A stretch of DNA of 64,000 nt from Geofilum rhodophaeum (GTDB taxonomy: Bacteria > Bacteroidota > Bacteroidia > Bacteroidales > Marinilabiliaceae): the NCBI RefSeq assembly GCF_002210225.1, contig NZ_MWUJ01000002.1, positions 248,001 through 312,000 of the forward strand, written 5' to 3'. Shown piece after piece: positions 51,978 to 60,631 of the stretch. A model generated the notes under the pieces. That model made no database searches. It worked only from the letters and a program-made list of their open reading frames with translations, and was not told the origin of the DNA. The first letter of the stretch is position 1; each line of letters starts with the position of its first letter. Made by a program: the position numbers and the translations under genes.

Positions 51978-52913
51978 ATGGGAAATACTATGGAGGGCAT
52001 AGTCATTAAAGCCACCGGCAGTTGGTTCATGGTCAGGAATGACCAGGGCGGCACGGTGCCTTGTCGCCTCAAAGGCAAACTGCGCCTGGAGGAATTAAAA
52101 AGTACCAGTCCCGTAGCCGTTGGCGACCGGGTAGATTATGCATTGGAGGAAAAGGGTGATGAAGGCCTGATTGTGGCCATTCTGCCGCGTAAGAATTTCA
52201 TCGTCCGTAAAGCCACCAACCTGTCGAAACAAACCCATATTTTGGCGGCCAATATTGATCAGACTGTCTTGCTGGTGACCATCAATTATCCCATAACCAC
52301 CACTGTGTTTATCGATCGCTTTCTGGCCTCGGCCGAGGCCTACAGTATACCGGTACATTTGGTTTTTAATAAGGTGGACCGCTACGACCAGCTGCACATA
52401 CAGCAGCTCGAGGACTTGCGGCAAATGTATGAAGGTATCGGATATCAGACCCTGGCTGTTTCGGCCCGGCACCAGGAGGATTTGAGTCACATCAAAGCAC
52501 TTTTGAAAGACAGGACCACCTTAATTGCCGGGCATTCGGGGGTGGGCAAAAGCACCCTGGTGAACCGTTTGGAACCCGGACTCAAATTGAAAACCCGCGA
52601 CATTTCGGCTGCGCACCACACCGGAACGCACACCACCACCTTTGCGGAGATGCATCCCTTCTCCTTTGGTGGCTTTGTTATCGATACCCCTGGCATTCGG
52701 GGGTTTGGACTGATTCAGATGGAGAAGGAGGAACTTTCTCATTACTTCAGAGAAATTTTTGCAGCCTCCTCTGCCTGTCAATTCAACAATTGCACCCATT
52801 TGCACGAACCCGGCTGTGCCGTTAAAGAGCAGGTGAGCGAAGGAAACATTGCGGAGTCGCGTTACAACAGTTATGTAAGCATTATGCTTCAAAAGGACGA
52901 AAAGTACCGCTGA
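51978..52913 (+). CDS. rsgA: Ribosome small-subunit-dependent GTPase A
   Basis: 311 residues from ATG 51978 (MGNTMEGIVIKATGSWF), which follows a good promoter. The order of GTPase motifs is permuted, as in RsgA: VFNKVDRY (G4), then GHSGVGKSTL (G1), then IDTPGIRG (G3). An OB-fold begins the protein (RLKGKLRLEEL...VGDRVDY). A zinc site is formed by CQFNNCTHLHEPGC. It binds the 30S subunit late in assembly and hydrolyses GTP to release RbfA, whose gene is also in this window, 20 kb away. Only 2 bp separate its stop from the next kinase gene, so the two are co-transcribed. Confidence 0.96.
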   Translation: MGNTMEGIVIKATGSWFMVRNDQGGTVPCRLKGKLRLEELKSTSPVAVGDRVDYALEEKGDEGLIVAILPRKNFIVRKATNLSKQTHILAANIDQTVLLVTINYPITTTVFIDRFLASAEAYSIPVHLVFNKVDRYDQLHIQQLEDLRQMYEGIGYQTLAVSARHQEDLSHIKALLKDRTTLIAGHSGVGKSTLVNRLEPGLKLKTRDISAAHHTGTHTTTFAEMHPFSFGGFVIDTPGIRGFGLIQMEKEELSHYFREIFAASSACQFNNCTHLHEPGCAVKEQVSEGNIAESRYNSYVSIMLQKDEKYR

Positions 52914-52915
52914 TT

Positions 52916-54082
52916 ATGCAGCTCTACCATCTGAAAAAGCGCTGGAAATTCTTTCTCTTTATTGGGGCCGCCCTCATTAGTTTGTTTTCCCTATGGTACA
53001 CCAATCGACTGGTGGCCGAACTTAAGCTGGAAGAGCAAAAGAAGATGGAGCTGTGGGCCGAAGCCAGCCGTCAGCTGGCTTTGGAGGAGGTGGACCATGG
53101 CGAGGCCATGGCCTTGATCCTCGAGATCTTACGCAACAACACCACGGTACCTGTCATTTTAACGGACGACCTCGACCAGATCGTCTTTCACCGGAACATT
53201 CCGCTTTCGAGGAAGGAGGAGGGACTTCAGCTGCAACGTATGCTCGATAAAATGAAGCGCTACAAGGAGCCCATCCCGGTTCAGCTGGGACCAGACGATT
53301 TTCAATACCTCTATTATTACGATTCGACCCTCCTTATTAAGTTGCAGTGGTTTCCGCTGGTACAGCTGGCAGTAGTTTTTGTGTTTATGCTGGTGGCTTA
53401 CGTAGCTTTTAGCGCCACACGTCGCAGAGAACAGGATCAGGTATGGGTAGGCATGGCGCGTGAAACAGCCCATCAATTGGGTACCCCCACCACTTCGCTT
53501 CTGGGCTGGATGGATGTGTTGCAAATGAAGGAGGTCGATGAGGAACTGGTGGGCGAGATGCGTAAGGACATTGAGCGCTTGCAGACCATTACCGCTCGTT
53601 TTTCAAAGATTGGCTCCAGGCCCGAACTGAGTCCGGTTGCCTTGTCTCAAGTGCTCAGGGATATGGTTGGCTACCTGCGCAGGCGCAGCTCAACCCTGGT
53701 GCAGTTTGAGCTGGAATTGCCCCGGGAGGAGGAGCTGGAGCTGCCTTTGAGTCGTCCCCTGTTCGAATGGGTTATTGAGAATTTGTGCAAGAACGCCATC
53801 GACGCCATTGAAGGGGAGGGTCACATTTTGTTGAAAGTGCAGCGCCAAAAAGACAAAGTGCTTATAGATGTCAGCGACAACGGTAAGGGCATGAGTCGTG
53901 CCGTGCTTAAAACCATTTTTAAGCCGGGTTACAGTACCAAGCTGCGTGGCTGGGGGTTGGGACTCACCCTCAGCAAGCGCATTGTAGAACAGTATCATGG
54001 GGGACAATTAACCGTTCTGCATACCGCGCCTGGTAAGGGTTGTACCTTTCGCATTGTGTTGCCCGGGGCACATTCTTTATAA
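52916..54082 (+). CDS. Membrane sensor histidine kinase downstream of rsgA
   Basis: 388 residues. Two membrane helices (FFLFIGAALISLFSLWYTN at about 12-30 and QLAVVFVFMLVAYVAFSATRR at about 150) enclose a small periplasmic sensor (LTDDLDQIVFHRNIPLSR). The HisKA motif ARETAHQLGTPTTSLLGWMDVL has Gln where Glu is usual beside the acceptor His. HATPase: VIENLCKNAIDAIEGEG, VSDNGKGMSRAVLKTIFKPGYST, GWGLGLTLSKRIVEQYHGG. No response regulator is encoded nearby. The 2-bp gap to rsgA indicates one transcript. Signal unknown. Confidence 0.88.
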   Translation: MQLYHLKKRWKFFLFIGAALISLFSLWYTNRLVAELKLEEQKKMELWAEASRQLALEEVDHGEAMALILEILRNNTTVPVILTDDLDQIVFHRNIPLSRKEEGLQLQRMLDKMKRYKEPIPVQLGPDDFQYLYYYDSTLLIKLQWFPLVQLAVVFVFMLVAYVAFSATRRREQDQVWVGMARETAHQLGTPTTSLLGWMDVLQMKEVDEELVGEMRKDIERLQTITARFSKIGSRPELSPVALSQVLRDMVGYLRRRSSTLVQFELELPREEELELPLSRPLFEWVIENLCKNAIDAIEGEGHILLKVQRQKDKVLIDVSDNGKGMSRAVLKTIFKPGYSTKLRGWGLGLTLSKRIVEQYHGGQLTVLHTAPGKGCTFRIVLPGAHSL

Positions 54083-54120
54083 AAATTACGCCTTTTTTTT
54101 CGCGACGTCTTTTATTTTTA

Positions 54121-54128
54121 TAACTTTG
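54121..54128 (+). promoter_or_regulatory. -7 element of the DUF177-rpmF operon
   Basis: TAACTTTG matches TAnnTTTG, 22 bp before the GTG start at 54151. Confidence 0.5.
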
Positions 54129-54150
54129 CACAGTTTTTACTGAGGGTGAC

Positions 54151-54699
54151 GTGAGAAAGCTGAAAGAATACAGTATTGAATTTAAGGGACTTAAAGATGG
54201 TGTTCACCATTTTGAATTCCTTGTGGATGCTGCTTTTTTCGGGCTTTTTGAAAACGCCCTTTATGAAGATGCGCAGACAAAGGTGCAGGTCAATCTGACC
54301 AAAAGTCAGCAAATGCTGATTTTGGATTTCAGTATGGAAGGCAGTATTGTCTCGCTTTGTGATTATTGCCTGGAGCCGCTGAACGTTGCGGTAGATCATG
54401 AGAGCAGGATTTATGTGAAGTTTGGGAGCGATTACGATGAACCATCGGAAGACATTGTGGTTTTGCCCCGGGATGAGCATGCGCTCAACGTGGCCCAGTT
54501 GATTTATGATTTGCTGGTTACCTCGCTGCCCATAAAGCACGTACATCCGATTGACGAAAGTGGCCGGCGCAGTTGTAACCCCGAAATGGTTCAAAAGCTT
54601 TCGGAGTATCTGGTAGAAGATGCCGGGGAAGCCGATGACGATACGGACAGTGATCCGAGATGGGACGAGTTGAAAAAGTTAATTGATAAACACAAGTAA
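54151..54699 (+). CDS. DUF177 protein (YceD-like, rRNA/ribosomal large-subunit associated)
   Basis: 182 residues from GTG 54151. The protein is acidic. C-terminal features: DYCLEPLNVAVDHESRIYVKFG, EDIVVLPRDEHALNVAQLIYDLLVTSLPIKHVHP and RWDELKKLIDKHK, where LPIKHVHP is the family's typical block. A normally conserved CxxC pair before this region is reduced to a single CDYC (CDYCL), also present in other members. YceD (DUF177) is encoded before rpmF in nearly all bacteria and is linked to 23S rRNA accumulation. The 12-bp gap to rpmF supports co-transcription. Confidence 0.88.
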   Translation: MRKLKEYSIEFKGLKDGVHHFEFLVDAAFFGLFENALYEDAQTKVQVNLTKSQQMLILDFSMEGSIVSLCDYCLEPLNVAVDHESRIYVKFGSDYDEPSEDIVVLPRDEHALNVAQLIYDLLVTSLPIKHVHPIDESGRRSCNPEMVQKLSEYLVEDAGEADDDTDSDPRWDELKKLIDKHK

Positions 54700-54711
54700 A
54701 GAGGTTGAAAA

Positions 54712-54897
54712 ATGGCACATCCTAAAAGAAAAACATCAAAGACCAGAAGAGACAAGAGAAGAACACACTATAAGGCTGCAGTTCCTGCCCTGGGTGTTTG
54801 TTCCAATTGTGGCACTTCTGTAAAGCTGCATACCGTTTGTGGCGAGTGTGGCTATTACAGAGGAAAACTGGCTGTAGAGAAAGAAGTTACTGCATAG
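54712..54897 (+). CDS. rpmF: 50S ribosomal protein L32
   Basis: 61 residues. MAHPKRKTSKTRRDKRRTHYK, then a zinc-ribbon CSNC...CGEC (LGVCSNCGTSVKLHTVCGECGYYRG) as in C+ type L32. The four Cys imply a zinc-bound form. A structural part of the large ribosomal subunit. Operon with DUF177, followed by a strong terminator. plsX, which often separates rpmF from fabH, is absent here. Confidence 0.97.
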   Translation: MAHPKRKTSKTRRDKRRTHYKAAVPALGVCSNCGTSVKLHTVCGECGYYRGKLAVEKEVTA

Positions 54898-54922
54898 TAT
54901 TCCTTTGTTCATTGAGCAAAAT

Positions 54923-54957
54923 AAGTAAGGGGCTGTCTTTTCGACAGCCCCTTACTT
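54923..54957. terminator. Terminator after rpmF
   Basis: Perfect 15-bp stem AAGTAAGGGGCTGTC / GACAGCCCCTTACTT, loop TTTTC. It lies 25 bp past rpmF and separates it from fabH. Confidence 0.85.
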
Positions 54958-54986
54958 GTAAGTCCTTATAGGAGATTCGTGCAGCA

Positions 54987-55023
54987 TTTGGGGTGTCCGC
55001 CCCAATTTCTTTTTATAACTTTG
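54987..55023 (+). promoter_or_regulatory. Promoter of fabH
   Basis: TTTG at 54987-54990 and -7 TAACTTTG at 55016-55023; the spacing of 25 bp is a little long. The leader is about 77 nt. Confidence 0.5.
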
Positions 55024-55105
55024 TACTACCATTAAACCATATTTAAGTAAATTCATAGCTTACCATGTTGTTTTTCTGGCGGGGAACAACACAAACCACT
55101 AAAGA

Positions 55106-56107
55106 ATGAAGAAAGTTAATGCAGTGATAACCGCCGTGGGCGGTTATGCGCCTGATTACATCCTCGACAATCAGGAGTTGAGTCGGATGGTAGAGACTTC
55201 CGACGAATGGATCATGACTCGTGTTGGCATCAAGGAACGCCACATTTTGAAAGGCGAAGGCCTGGGTCCCTCTGACATGGCTGTAGAAGCCGTCCGCCAG
55301 ATTTTTGAAAAGACCGGGACCCGCCCTGAGGAAATCGATCTTATTGTTTTTGCCACGGTGACCCCCGATCACGTTTTTCCGGCCACCGCCAACATTCTGG
55401 CCGATAAGCTCGACATCCGCAATGCCCATGGTTTTGATTTGAACGCCGGTTGCTCCGGCTTTTTATATGCCCTGGATACTGCTTCCAAGTTTATTGAAAG
55501 TGGGGCCAAGAAGAAAGTACTGGTGGTAGGTGCCGACAAAATGAGCTCCATAGTGGATTACACCGACCGGACCACCTGTGTGCTCTTTGGGGATGCGGCA
55601 GGCGCCGTTCTGTTGGAGCCCGGGGAAGAAGAAGGCTATGGCGTCATCGACAGCATTCTGAAAAGCGATGGCTTTGGCCGCAAGTATCTGAAGATGGAAG
55701 CCGGCGGCTCCATCAATCCCCCCTCTCATGAAACCATCGATGCCCGTCAGCACTTTATTTATCAGGATGGTCGGCACGTATTCAAGCATGCCGTTTCCAA
55801 CATGGCCGATGTGGCCGTGGAAATGATGCAAAAGCACAACATCAGCAATAAAGAGTTGGCCTGGCTGGTGCCCCACCAGGCCAATATGCGCATTATTGAA
55901 GCTACGGCTGAGCGCATGGGGCTCGACAAGAGTCAGGTAATGATCAACATTCAGCGTTACGGCAATACTACGGCTGCTACCTTGCCACTGTGTTTGTGGG
56001 AGTGGGAGAAGCAGTTGAAGAAGGGCGATAACATTATTTTGGCGGCTTTTGGGGCTGGGTTTACTTGGGGGGCAGTTCTTTTGCGCTGGGCCTACCAACC
56101 AAAATAA
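55106..56107 (+). CDS. fabH: 3-oxoacyl-[acyl-carrier-protein] synthase III (KAS III)
   Basis: 333 residues. Catalytic Cys in [15 protein letters not shown], His in [19 protein letters not shown] and Asn in [17 protein letters not shown] make up the full triad. The N-terminus [40 protein letters not shown] is typical. It condenses acetyl-CoA or branched starters with malonyl-ACP to start fatty acid synthesis. It has its own promoter; the region downstream (56108-56384) has no gene but holds repeats. Confidence 0.97.
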   Translation: MKKVNAVITAVGGYAPDYILDNQELSRMVETSDEWIMTRVGIKERHILKGEGLGPSDMAVEAVRQIFEKTGTRPEEIDLIVFATVTPDHVFPATANILADKLDIRNAHGFDLNAGCSGFLYALDTASKFIESGAKKKVLVVGADKMSSIVDYTDRTTCVLFGDAAGAVLLEPGEEEGYGVIDSILKSDGFGRKYLKMEAGGSINPPSHETIDARQHFIYQDGRHVFKHAVSNMADVAVEMMQKHNISNKELAWLVPHQANMRIIEATAERMGLDKSQVMINIQRYGNTTAATLPLCLWEWEKQLKKGDNIILAAFGAGFTWGAVLLRWAYQPK

Positions 56108-56110
56108 TCT

Positions 56111-56341
56111 TGCAGGAGCGCGCCAAATACTGCGTTATGCTCGGCAGAATAATCCTCATTTACGGAAGTAAACTCCGGTTATTCTGCCGTCGCAAGCCTT
56201 GTCTTTGCCGCGCTCTGCAAAGATTTGCAGAGGTATCGGTAAACTCCGTTTTCCCCGACTGCGCAAGCCTTGCTGCCCACGGTTAAAGTCCCTTATTCTG
56301 CCGTCGCAAGCCTTGTCTTTGCCGCGCTCTGCAAAGATTTG
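56111..56341. repeat. Hairpin-forming repeat element with a 49-bp direct repeat
   Basis: Two identical 49-bp copies lie at 56179-56227 and 56293-56341, 114 bp apart. The first half of the element (56111-56150, containing CGGCAGAATAA) is an imperfect inverted copy of 56179-56227 (containing TTATTCTGCCG), so about 115 nt could fold into a long hairpin around a TAAACTCCGG-type loop. AGTAAACTCCG also recurs after the second copy. It fills the gap between fabH and the next gene. Confidence 0.8.
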
Positions 56342-56384
56342 TAGTGGGTGTTAGTAAACTCCGTTTTTGTTAAAAAACCGTACT

Positions 56385-57290
56385 ATGTTTAAGAAGATGG
56401 TGGCCATTGAGCCGGTGGGCCTCGTGCCTGAGGCAGAGGACAAGCTGAAAGATTTTGCCGAAGAGTTGGTGATGTATCGGGATATTCCTGCGAGCGATGC
56501 CGAAATGGTTCGTCGTATCGGAGATGCCGATGCGGTGCTCCTGAGTTATACCTCCCTTTTGGGCAAGGAGGTTTTGGCTGCCTGCCCCAATGTGGAATAC
56601 ATCGGCATGTGCTGCTCGCTTTACAGTCCCGAAAGCGCCAATGTGGACATTCGCTATGCACAGAGCCGGGGCATTACCGTAACGGGCATCCGCGACTATG
56701 GCGACGAAGGGGTGGTAGAGTACGTGTTGAGTGAGTTGATACGCTGTCTCCATGGTTTTGGCCGGGAAAAGGATGGCAGTCCCCGCGAGCCCTGGGACGG
56801 GGTGCCGCGTGAGCTTACCGGCCTGCAAGTCGGGATCATTGGTCTGGGCAAGCTCGGGGGAATGATTGCCGATGCTCTGCACTTTCTGGGTGCCGATATC
56901 AGCTATTTTTCGCGCAGTGCAAAGCCCTGGGCCGGGGAGAAAGGCTATCGCTTTTTGCCCTTACAGGAAGTGCTGCGTGGAAGCGAGGTGGTGATCTGCT
57001 GTCTCAATAAGCATACCGTGCTGCTGGATGCCGCTGCTTTTGAAGCGCTGGGACAGCGAAAAATTTTATTTAATGTAGGCCTGTCTCCCGCCTGGGAAGC
57101 CGCTCCCTTTCAGCAGTGGCTGGAGGGCGACAACCGGGTTTATTGTGATTCGGAGGGGGCCCTGGGCGAAAAAGCCTTGTTGAGCCACCCCCGTGTTCAC
57201 TGCATGTCGGTCTCCTCTGGTCGCACCCGCCAGGCCTTCGAGCGCCTGAGTCGGAAAGTGCTCGATAATTTAGCCGAATACCAAGGGTGA
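56385..57290 (+). CDS. D-2-hydroxyacid-dehydrogenase-like protein with atypical active site
   Basis: 301 residues from ATG 56385 (MFKKMVAIEPVGLVPEAE). NAD-binding Rossmann fold: LQVGIIGLGKLGGMIADALHFLGADISYFSR. The N-terminal catalytic-half (ADAVLLSYTSLLGKEVLAACPNVEYIGMCCS) and the overall layout fit the D-isomer 2-hydroxyacid dehydrogenases. The usual catalytic blocks are altered: NxARG reads NVGLSPAWE, and the TPHxAGxT block reads MSVSSGRT, without its His. So the substrate or activity may differ from the family norm. Its 3' end overlaps the convergent aspartate-dehydrogenase-like gene by 21 bp. Confidence 0.75.
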   Translation: MFKKMVAIEPVGLVPEAEDKLKDFAEELVMYRDIPASDAEMVRRIGDADAVLLSYTSLLGKEVLAACPNVEYIGMCCSLYSPESANVDIRYAQSRGITVTGIRDYGDEGVVEYVLSELIRCLHGFGREKDGSPREPWDGVPRELTGLQVGIIGLGKLGGMIADALHFLGADISYFSRSAKPWAGEKGYRFLPLQEVLRGSEVVICCLNKHTVLLDAAAFEALGQRKILFNVGLSPAWEAAPFQQWLEGDNRVYCDSEGALGEKALLSHPRVHCMSVSSGRTRQAFERLSRKVLDNLAEYQG

Positions 57291-58076
57291 GGTGAGGCCC
57301 TGAAGGGTGCTGACCACGCTCCATCCGGCAATTTCGGCGGTGGCGCTGTACACGTCGATCACCGCCTTAACTTGCTCATTAACAATCTCCACCCTTTGAG
57401 TGTCGCCCTTGAATCCGGGCGTAGATTGAATGGTGACTTGCATCTTATCGGGACCCACTGAGGCGAGCGAAGCCGCTACCGCTACATTAATGCGGGTAGG
57501 AAAGAGGCCAATGGCCTCACTGGCCGTACCGCTGAAAACCGTCTCGGCCTGCTGCTGCAGCTCCTCCCGGTAAACAGGGGTGTTTTTTAAAGCTCCCGGC
57601 CCCTTTTCATTGAAGAAAGTGGCTTTTGCACCACCCATAAGTGCAGCGGTACGCAGCACATCAAACCCACCGGTCGCACCGGAAACCAAATGAACCCGGG
57701 CGCCGCCCTGCTTAGCTGTCGCCTTTACTTTTTCCAGGAATTCCGGATCGGCCAGGGCGCCAATCGATAAAGTAACCAGCGATATTCCGGCACTGAGGGC
57801 CGGGAGCGCCAGTTCACGCAGGGCCGTGGGGGAGGCGGCCTCAACAATATAGTCGGGTTGCAGCGCCAGCAACTCCTCCTGGGAGCTGCACGAGCGACAG
57901 GCCCGCTTGCTGCCCCCCTGGTTGTAGGTCTGGGTCAGTCCTTCACTTTTATCCTTGCTTCTGGAGCAAATACCCAGCAATTCCATATCGTTCAGTAAGC
58001 CCTGGTTAAAGGCCTCCACTACAAGGGCGGACAGCTTGCCTGCTCCTAAAATGCCCAAGGTTAATTTTCTCATCAT
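57270..58076 (-). CDS. L-aspartate dehydrogenase-like protein (NadX/DUF108 family)
   Basis: 268 residues from ATG 58076 (the 58079 frame start is GTG). Rossmann motif LGILGAGKLSALVVEAF, then VEAASPTALRELALPALSAGISLVTLSIGALADPEFLEKV, SGATGGFDVLRTAALMGGAKATFF and FPTRINVAVAASLASVGPDK, the pattern of L-aspartate dehydrogenases. The usual NTH near the C-terminal domain reads DTQ here, so activity should be tested. A CxxC (RACRSCSS) lies near residue 62, unlike most relatives. The family reaction converts aspartate to iminoaspartate with NAD(P), a possible alternative to NadB for NAD synthesis. Divergent from pflB across 266 bp. Confidence 0.75.
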   Translation of the reverse strand: MMRKLTLGILGAGKLSALVVEAFNQGLLNDMELLGICSRSKDKSEGLTQTYNQGGSKRACRSCSSQEELLALQPDYIVEAASPTALRELALPALSAGISLVTLSIGALADPEFLEKVKATAKQGGARVHLVSGATGGFDVLRTAALMGGAKATFFNEKGPGALKNTPVYREELQQQAETVFSGTASEAIGLFPTRINVAVAASLASVGPDKMQVTIQSTPGFKGDTQRVEIVNEQVKAVIDVYSATAEIAGWSVVSTLQGLTSPLVFG

Positions 58077-58228
58077 CACAAATCATTTATGTTTCTGTGT
58101 GCAAGTATAAGCACTTTAGTACGATAAACCAATTCAACAAAAGCGTCTAAAGTTTCTTGTTTTTTGCGGACTTTGGTTAAAAAAACAGAAATGTAAGGGG
58201 GTATAAAACCAATAAGGAAATAAATCTC

Positions 58229-58299
58229 TATATTTGCATTGTAATCTTGAGATTACAAAAACCACTAAAAAATGCGACCTCCGGTTGAGCGAGAACCGG
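58229..58299 (+). promoter_or_regulatory. pflB promoter region with palindromes
   Basis: -7 TATATTTG at 58229-58236. Just downstream is a perfect 9-bp inverted repeat (58239-58247 with 58250-58258, TTGTAATCT..AGATTACAA), and a CCGGTT/AACCGG pair at 58281-58299. They lie in the untranslated leader, about 85 and 44 bp before ATG 58343. The first could be an operator for anaerobic or redox control; no known consensus is claimed. Confidence 0.45.
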
Positions 58300-58342
58300 A
58301 TGATTGTGTATACTTGAACTGTCAACCTTACAAACTGAAGCA

Positions 58343-60556
58343 ATGTTCAAATCCGGAAACTGGCAAAACGCGATCGATGTACGTGATTTTGTTTTGAAAA
58401 ATGTAACACCCTACGACGGGGAAGGAGAATTTTTGTGCGACGCCAGTGCGCGAACCAAGCACCTTTGGCAATTGTGTCTGACTGCCATTTCTGAGGAGCG
58501 GGCCAACAACGGGGTGTTGGGAATCGATAATGAGGTGGTATCGGGCATTACCTCCCACGGTCCCGGCTACATCGATCAGGAGCAAGAGTTGATCGTCGGC
58601 TTGCAGACCGATCAGTTGCTGAAGCGCGCCATGAAACCCTACGGCGGCATTGCCGTCGTTGAAAAAGCCTGCCAGGAGCATGGACTGGAAGTGTCCGACC
58701 GCGTAAAAGACATCTTTAACAACTATGCAAAGACCCACAACGATGGGGTTTTTGATGTATATACCCCTGAAATTCGTCTGTTTCGTTCCTTAGGGATCTT
58801 GACCGGACTGCCCGATAATTATGCCCGTGGTCGCATCATTGGCGATTACCGACGCGTGGCCCTCTACGGTACCGATCGCCTGATCGAAGCCAAGAAGCTG
58901 GATATGTTGGGCTTGATTGGTCCCATGACCGACGAGCGCATTCGTCTCCGCGAAGAAGTGGCCGAACAAATAAAGGCACTGGGACAGTTGCGGGAGCTGG
59001 GGGCCATATATGGCTTGGACTTGTCGCGCCCCGCCCAAAGCGCGCAGGAGGCCGTACAGTGGGTTTACCTGTCGTACCTCGCTGCCGTCAAGGAGCAGGA
59101 TGGTGCCGCCATGTCGCTGGGCAATGTATCTTCCTTTTTGGATATTTATATGGAGCACGATTTGCAACTGGGACTTATTGACGAGAACTATGCCCAGGAA
59201 CTGATCGACCAGTTTGTGATGAAGCTGCGCATGGTGCGCCATTTGCGCATGGATGCCTACAACGAAATATTTGCCGGCGACCCCACCTGGGTCACCGAAG
59301 CCATCGGCGGTCGCCTGGCCGACGGTCGCCACAAGGTAACCAAGACCTCCTTCCGCTTTTTGCAGACGCTGTACAATCTGGGCCCCTCACCCGAGCCCAA
59401 CATGACCATTCTGTGGTCGAACAGTCTGCCCGAAGGCTTCAAGAAATTCTGTGCCCAGGTATCCATCGACACCTCTTCCATTCAGTACGAGAACGACGAC
59501 TTGATGCAGTGCACCCGCAACAGCGACGACTACGGCATTGCCTGTTGTGTATCTTTTCAGGAAATCGGCAAACAGATTCAGTTTTTCGGGGCGCGTACCA
59601 ACCTGGCCAAGACCCTGCTCCTGGCCATCAACGGCGGGCGCTGCGAAATGACCGGAAAACAAGTGCTCCACAACATTCCCGAATTAAAGTCCGACCTCCT
59701 CGATTTGGAGGAAGTCATGACCAACTTCCGCCTGGCTATGAAAGAGGTGGGACGGGTGTACAACGACGCCATGAACATCATCCACTACATGCACGACAAG
59801 TATTACTACGAGAAAGTGCAAATGGCCCTGGTGGATACCAATCCCAAGGTCAACCTGGCCTACGGGGCGGCGGGACTCAGCATCGTAGCCGATTCTTTGT
59901 CGGCCATCAAACACGCAAAAGTGCAGGTGGTGCGTAACGAAGCAGGCATTTCTACCGACTTCAAAATAGAAGGGGACTTTCCCTGCTACGGCAACGACGA
60001 CGACCGGGTAGATGTTTTTGCTAAGGAAATACCGGCTTACTTCAATAAATTGCTGAAGGAGCTGCCCACCTATAAAAATGCGGAGCCCACCTTGTCCATC
60101 CTGACCATTACCTCCAATGTGGTGTATGGCAAAAAGACCGGAGCGACGCCCGACGGGCGCGCCCAGGGCGTGGCCTTTGCACCGGGTGCCAATCCCATGC
60201 ACGGTCGCGACAAGAGCGGGGCACTGGCGTCTCTGAGCTCGGTCTCCAAAATCGATTATAAAGATTCGCTCGACGGCATTTCCAATACCTTCTCCATCGT
60301 TCCCAAAACCCTGGGTGCCGATATGGAGCAGCGCAAGGAAAATCTCGTGTCGATTATGGACGGTTATTTTTCCAAAGATGCCCATCACCTTAACGTGAAT
60401 GTGCTCAACCGCGAAATGCTGGAAGACGCCATGGAACATCCAGAGAACTACCCCCAGCTGACCATCCGGGTATCGGGCTATGCCGTGAATTTTGTGCGAC
60501 TGACCCGTGCGCAGCAGCAGGATGTTATTGCACGCAGCTTTTTCGAAACCATATAG
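58343..60556 (+). CDS. pflB: Formate C-acetyltransferase (pyruvate formate-lyase)
   Basis: 737 residues from ATG 58343 ([20 protein letters not shown]), close to typical length; an upstream in-frame start at 58304 falls in the leader. The adjacent active-site cysteines are in [36 protein letters not shown], and the glycyl-radical motif [13 protein letters not shown] is near the C-terminus. It cleaves pyruvate with CoA to acetyl-CoA and formate in anaerobic fermentation, using a glycyl radical installed by PflA, encoded next. A hairpin follows its stop. This is good evidence for a fermentative or facultatively anaerobic life. Confidence 0.97.
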   Translation: MFKSGNWQNAIDVRDFVLKNVTPYDGEGEFLCDASARTKHLWQLCLTAISEERANNGVLGIDNEVVSGITSHGPGYIDQEQELIVGLQTDQLLKRAMKPYGGIAVVEKACQEHGLEVSDRVKDIFNNYAKTHNDGVFDVYTPEIRLFRSLGILTGLPDNYARGRIIGDYRRVALYGTDRLIEAKKLDMLGLIGPMTDERIRLREEVAEQIKALGQLRELGAIYGLDLSRPAQSAQEAVQWVYLSYLAAVKEQDGAAMSLGNVSSFLDIYMEHDLQLGLIDENYAQELIDQFVMKLRMVRHLRMDAYNEIFAGDPTWVTEAIGGRLADGRHKVTKTSFRFLQTLYNLGPSPEPNMTILWSNSLPEGFKKFCAQVSIDTSSIQYENDDLMQCTRNSDDYGIACCVSFQEIGKQIQFFGARTNLAKTLLLAINGGRCEMTGKQVLHNIPELKSDLLDLEEVMTNFRLAMKEVGRVYNDAMNIIHYMHDKYYYEKVQMALVDTNPKVNLAYGAAGLSIVADSLSAIKHAKVQVVRNEAGISTDFKIEGDFPCYGNDDDRVDVFAKEIPAYFNKLLKELPTYKNAEPTLSILTITSNVVYGKKTGATPDGRAQGVAFAPGANPMHGRDKSGALASLSSVSKIDYKDSLDGISNTFSIVPKTLGADMEQRKENLVSIMDGYFSKDAHHLNVNVLNREMLEDAMEHPENYPQLTIRVSGYAVNFVRLTRAQQQDVIARSFFETI

Positions 60557-60570
60557 GGTTCTTACCATCT

Positions 60571-60614
60571 TCGGTGCCGGGAGGTCTTGAGCCACCTTCC
60601 GGCACCGATTTTTT
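60571..60614 (+). terminator. Hairpin with T-run between pflB and pflA
   Basis: Outer stem TCGGTGCCGG / CCGGCACCGA (60571-60580 with 60599-60608) with an inner AGGT/ACCT pairing, then T6 (60609-60614). It fits a terminator or attenuator that would lower pflA expression relative to pflB. Confidence 0.8.
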
Positions 60615-60631
60615 CACTTAAGCACTTGCCT

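Noticed and set aside
56111-56341. Integron attC-like site
   Set aside because: The size and imperfect inverted symmetry are suggestive, but the conserved RYYYAAC and GTTRRRY core sites are not at the ends, and there is no integrase or cassette array.
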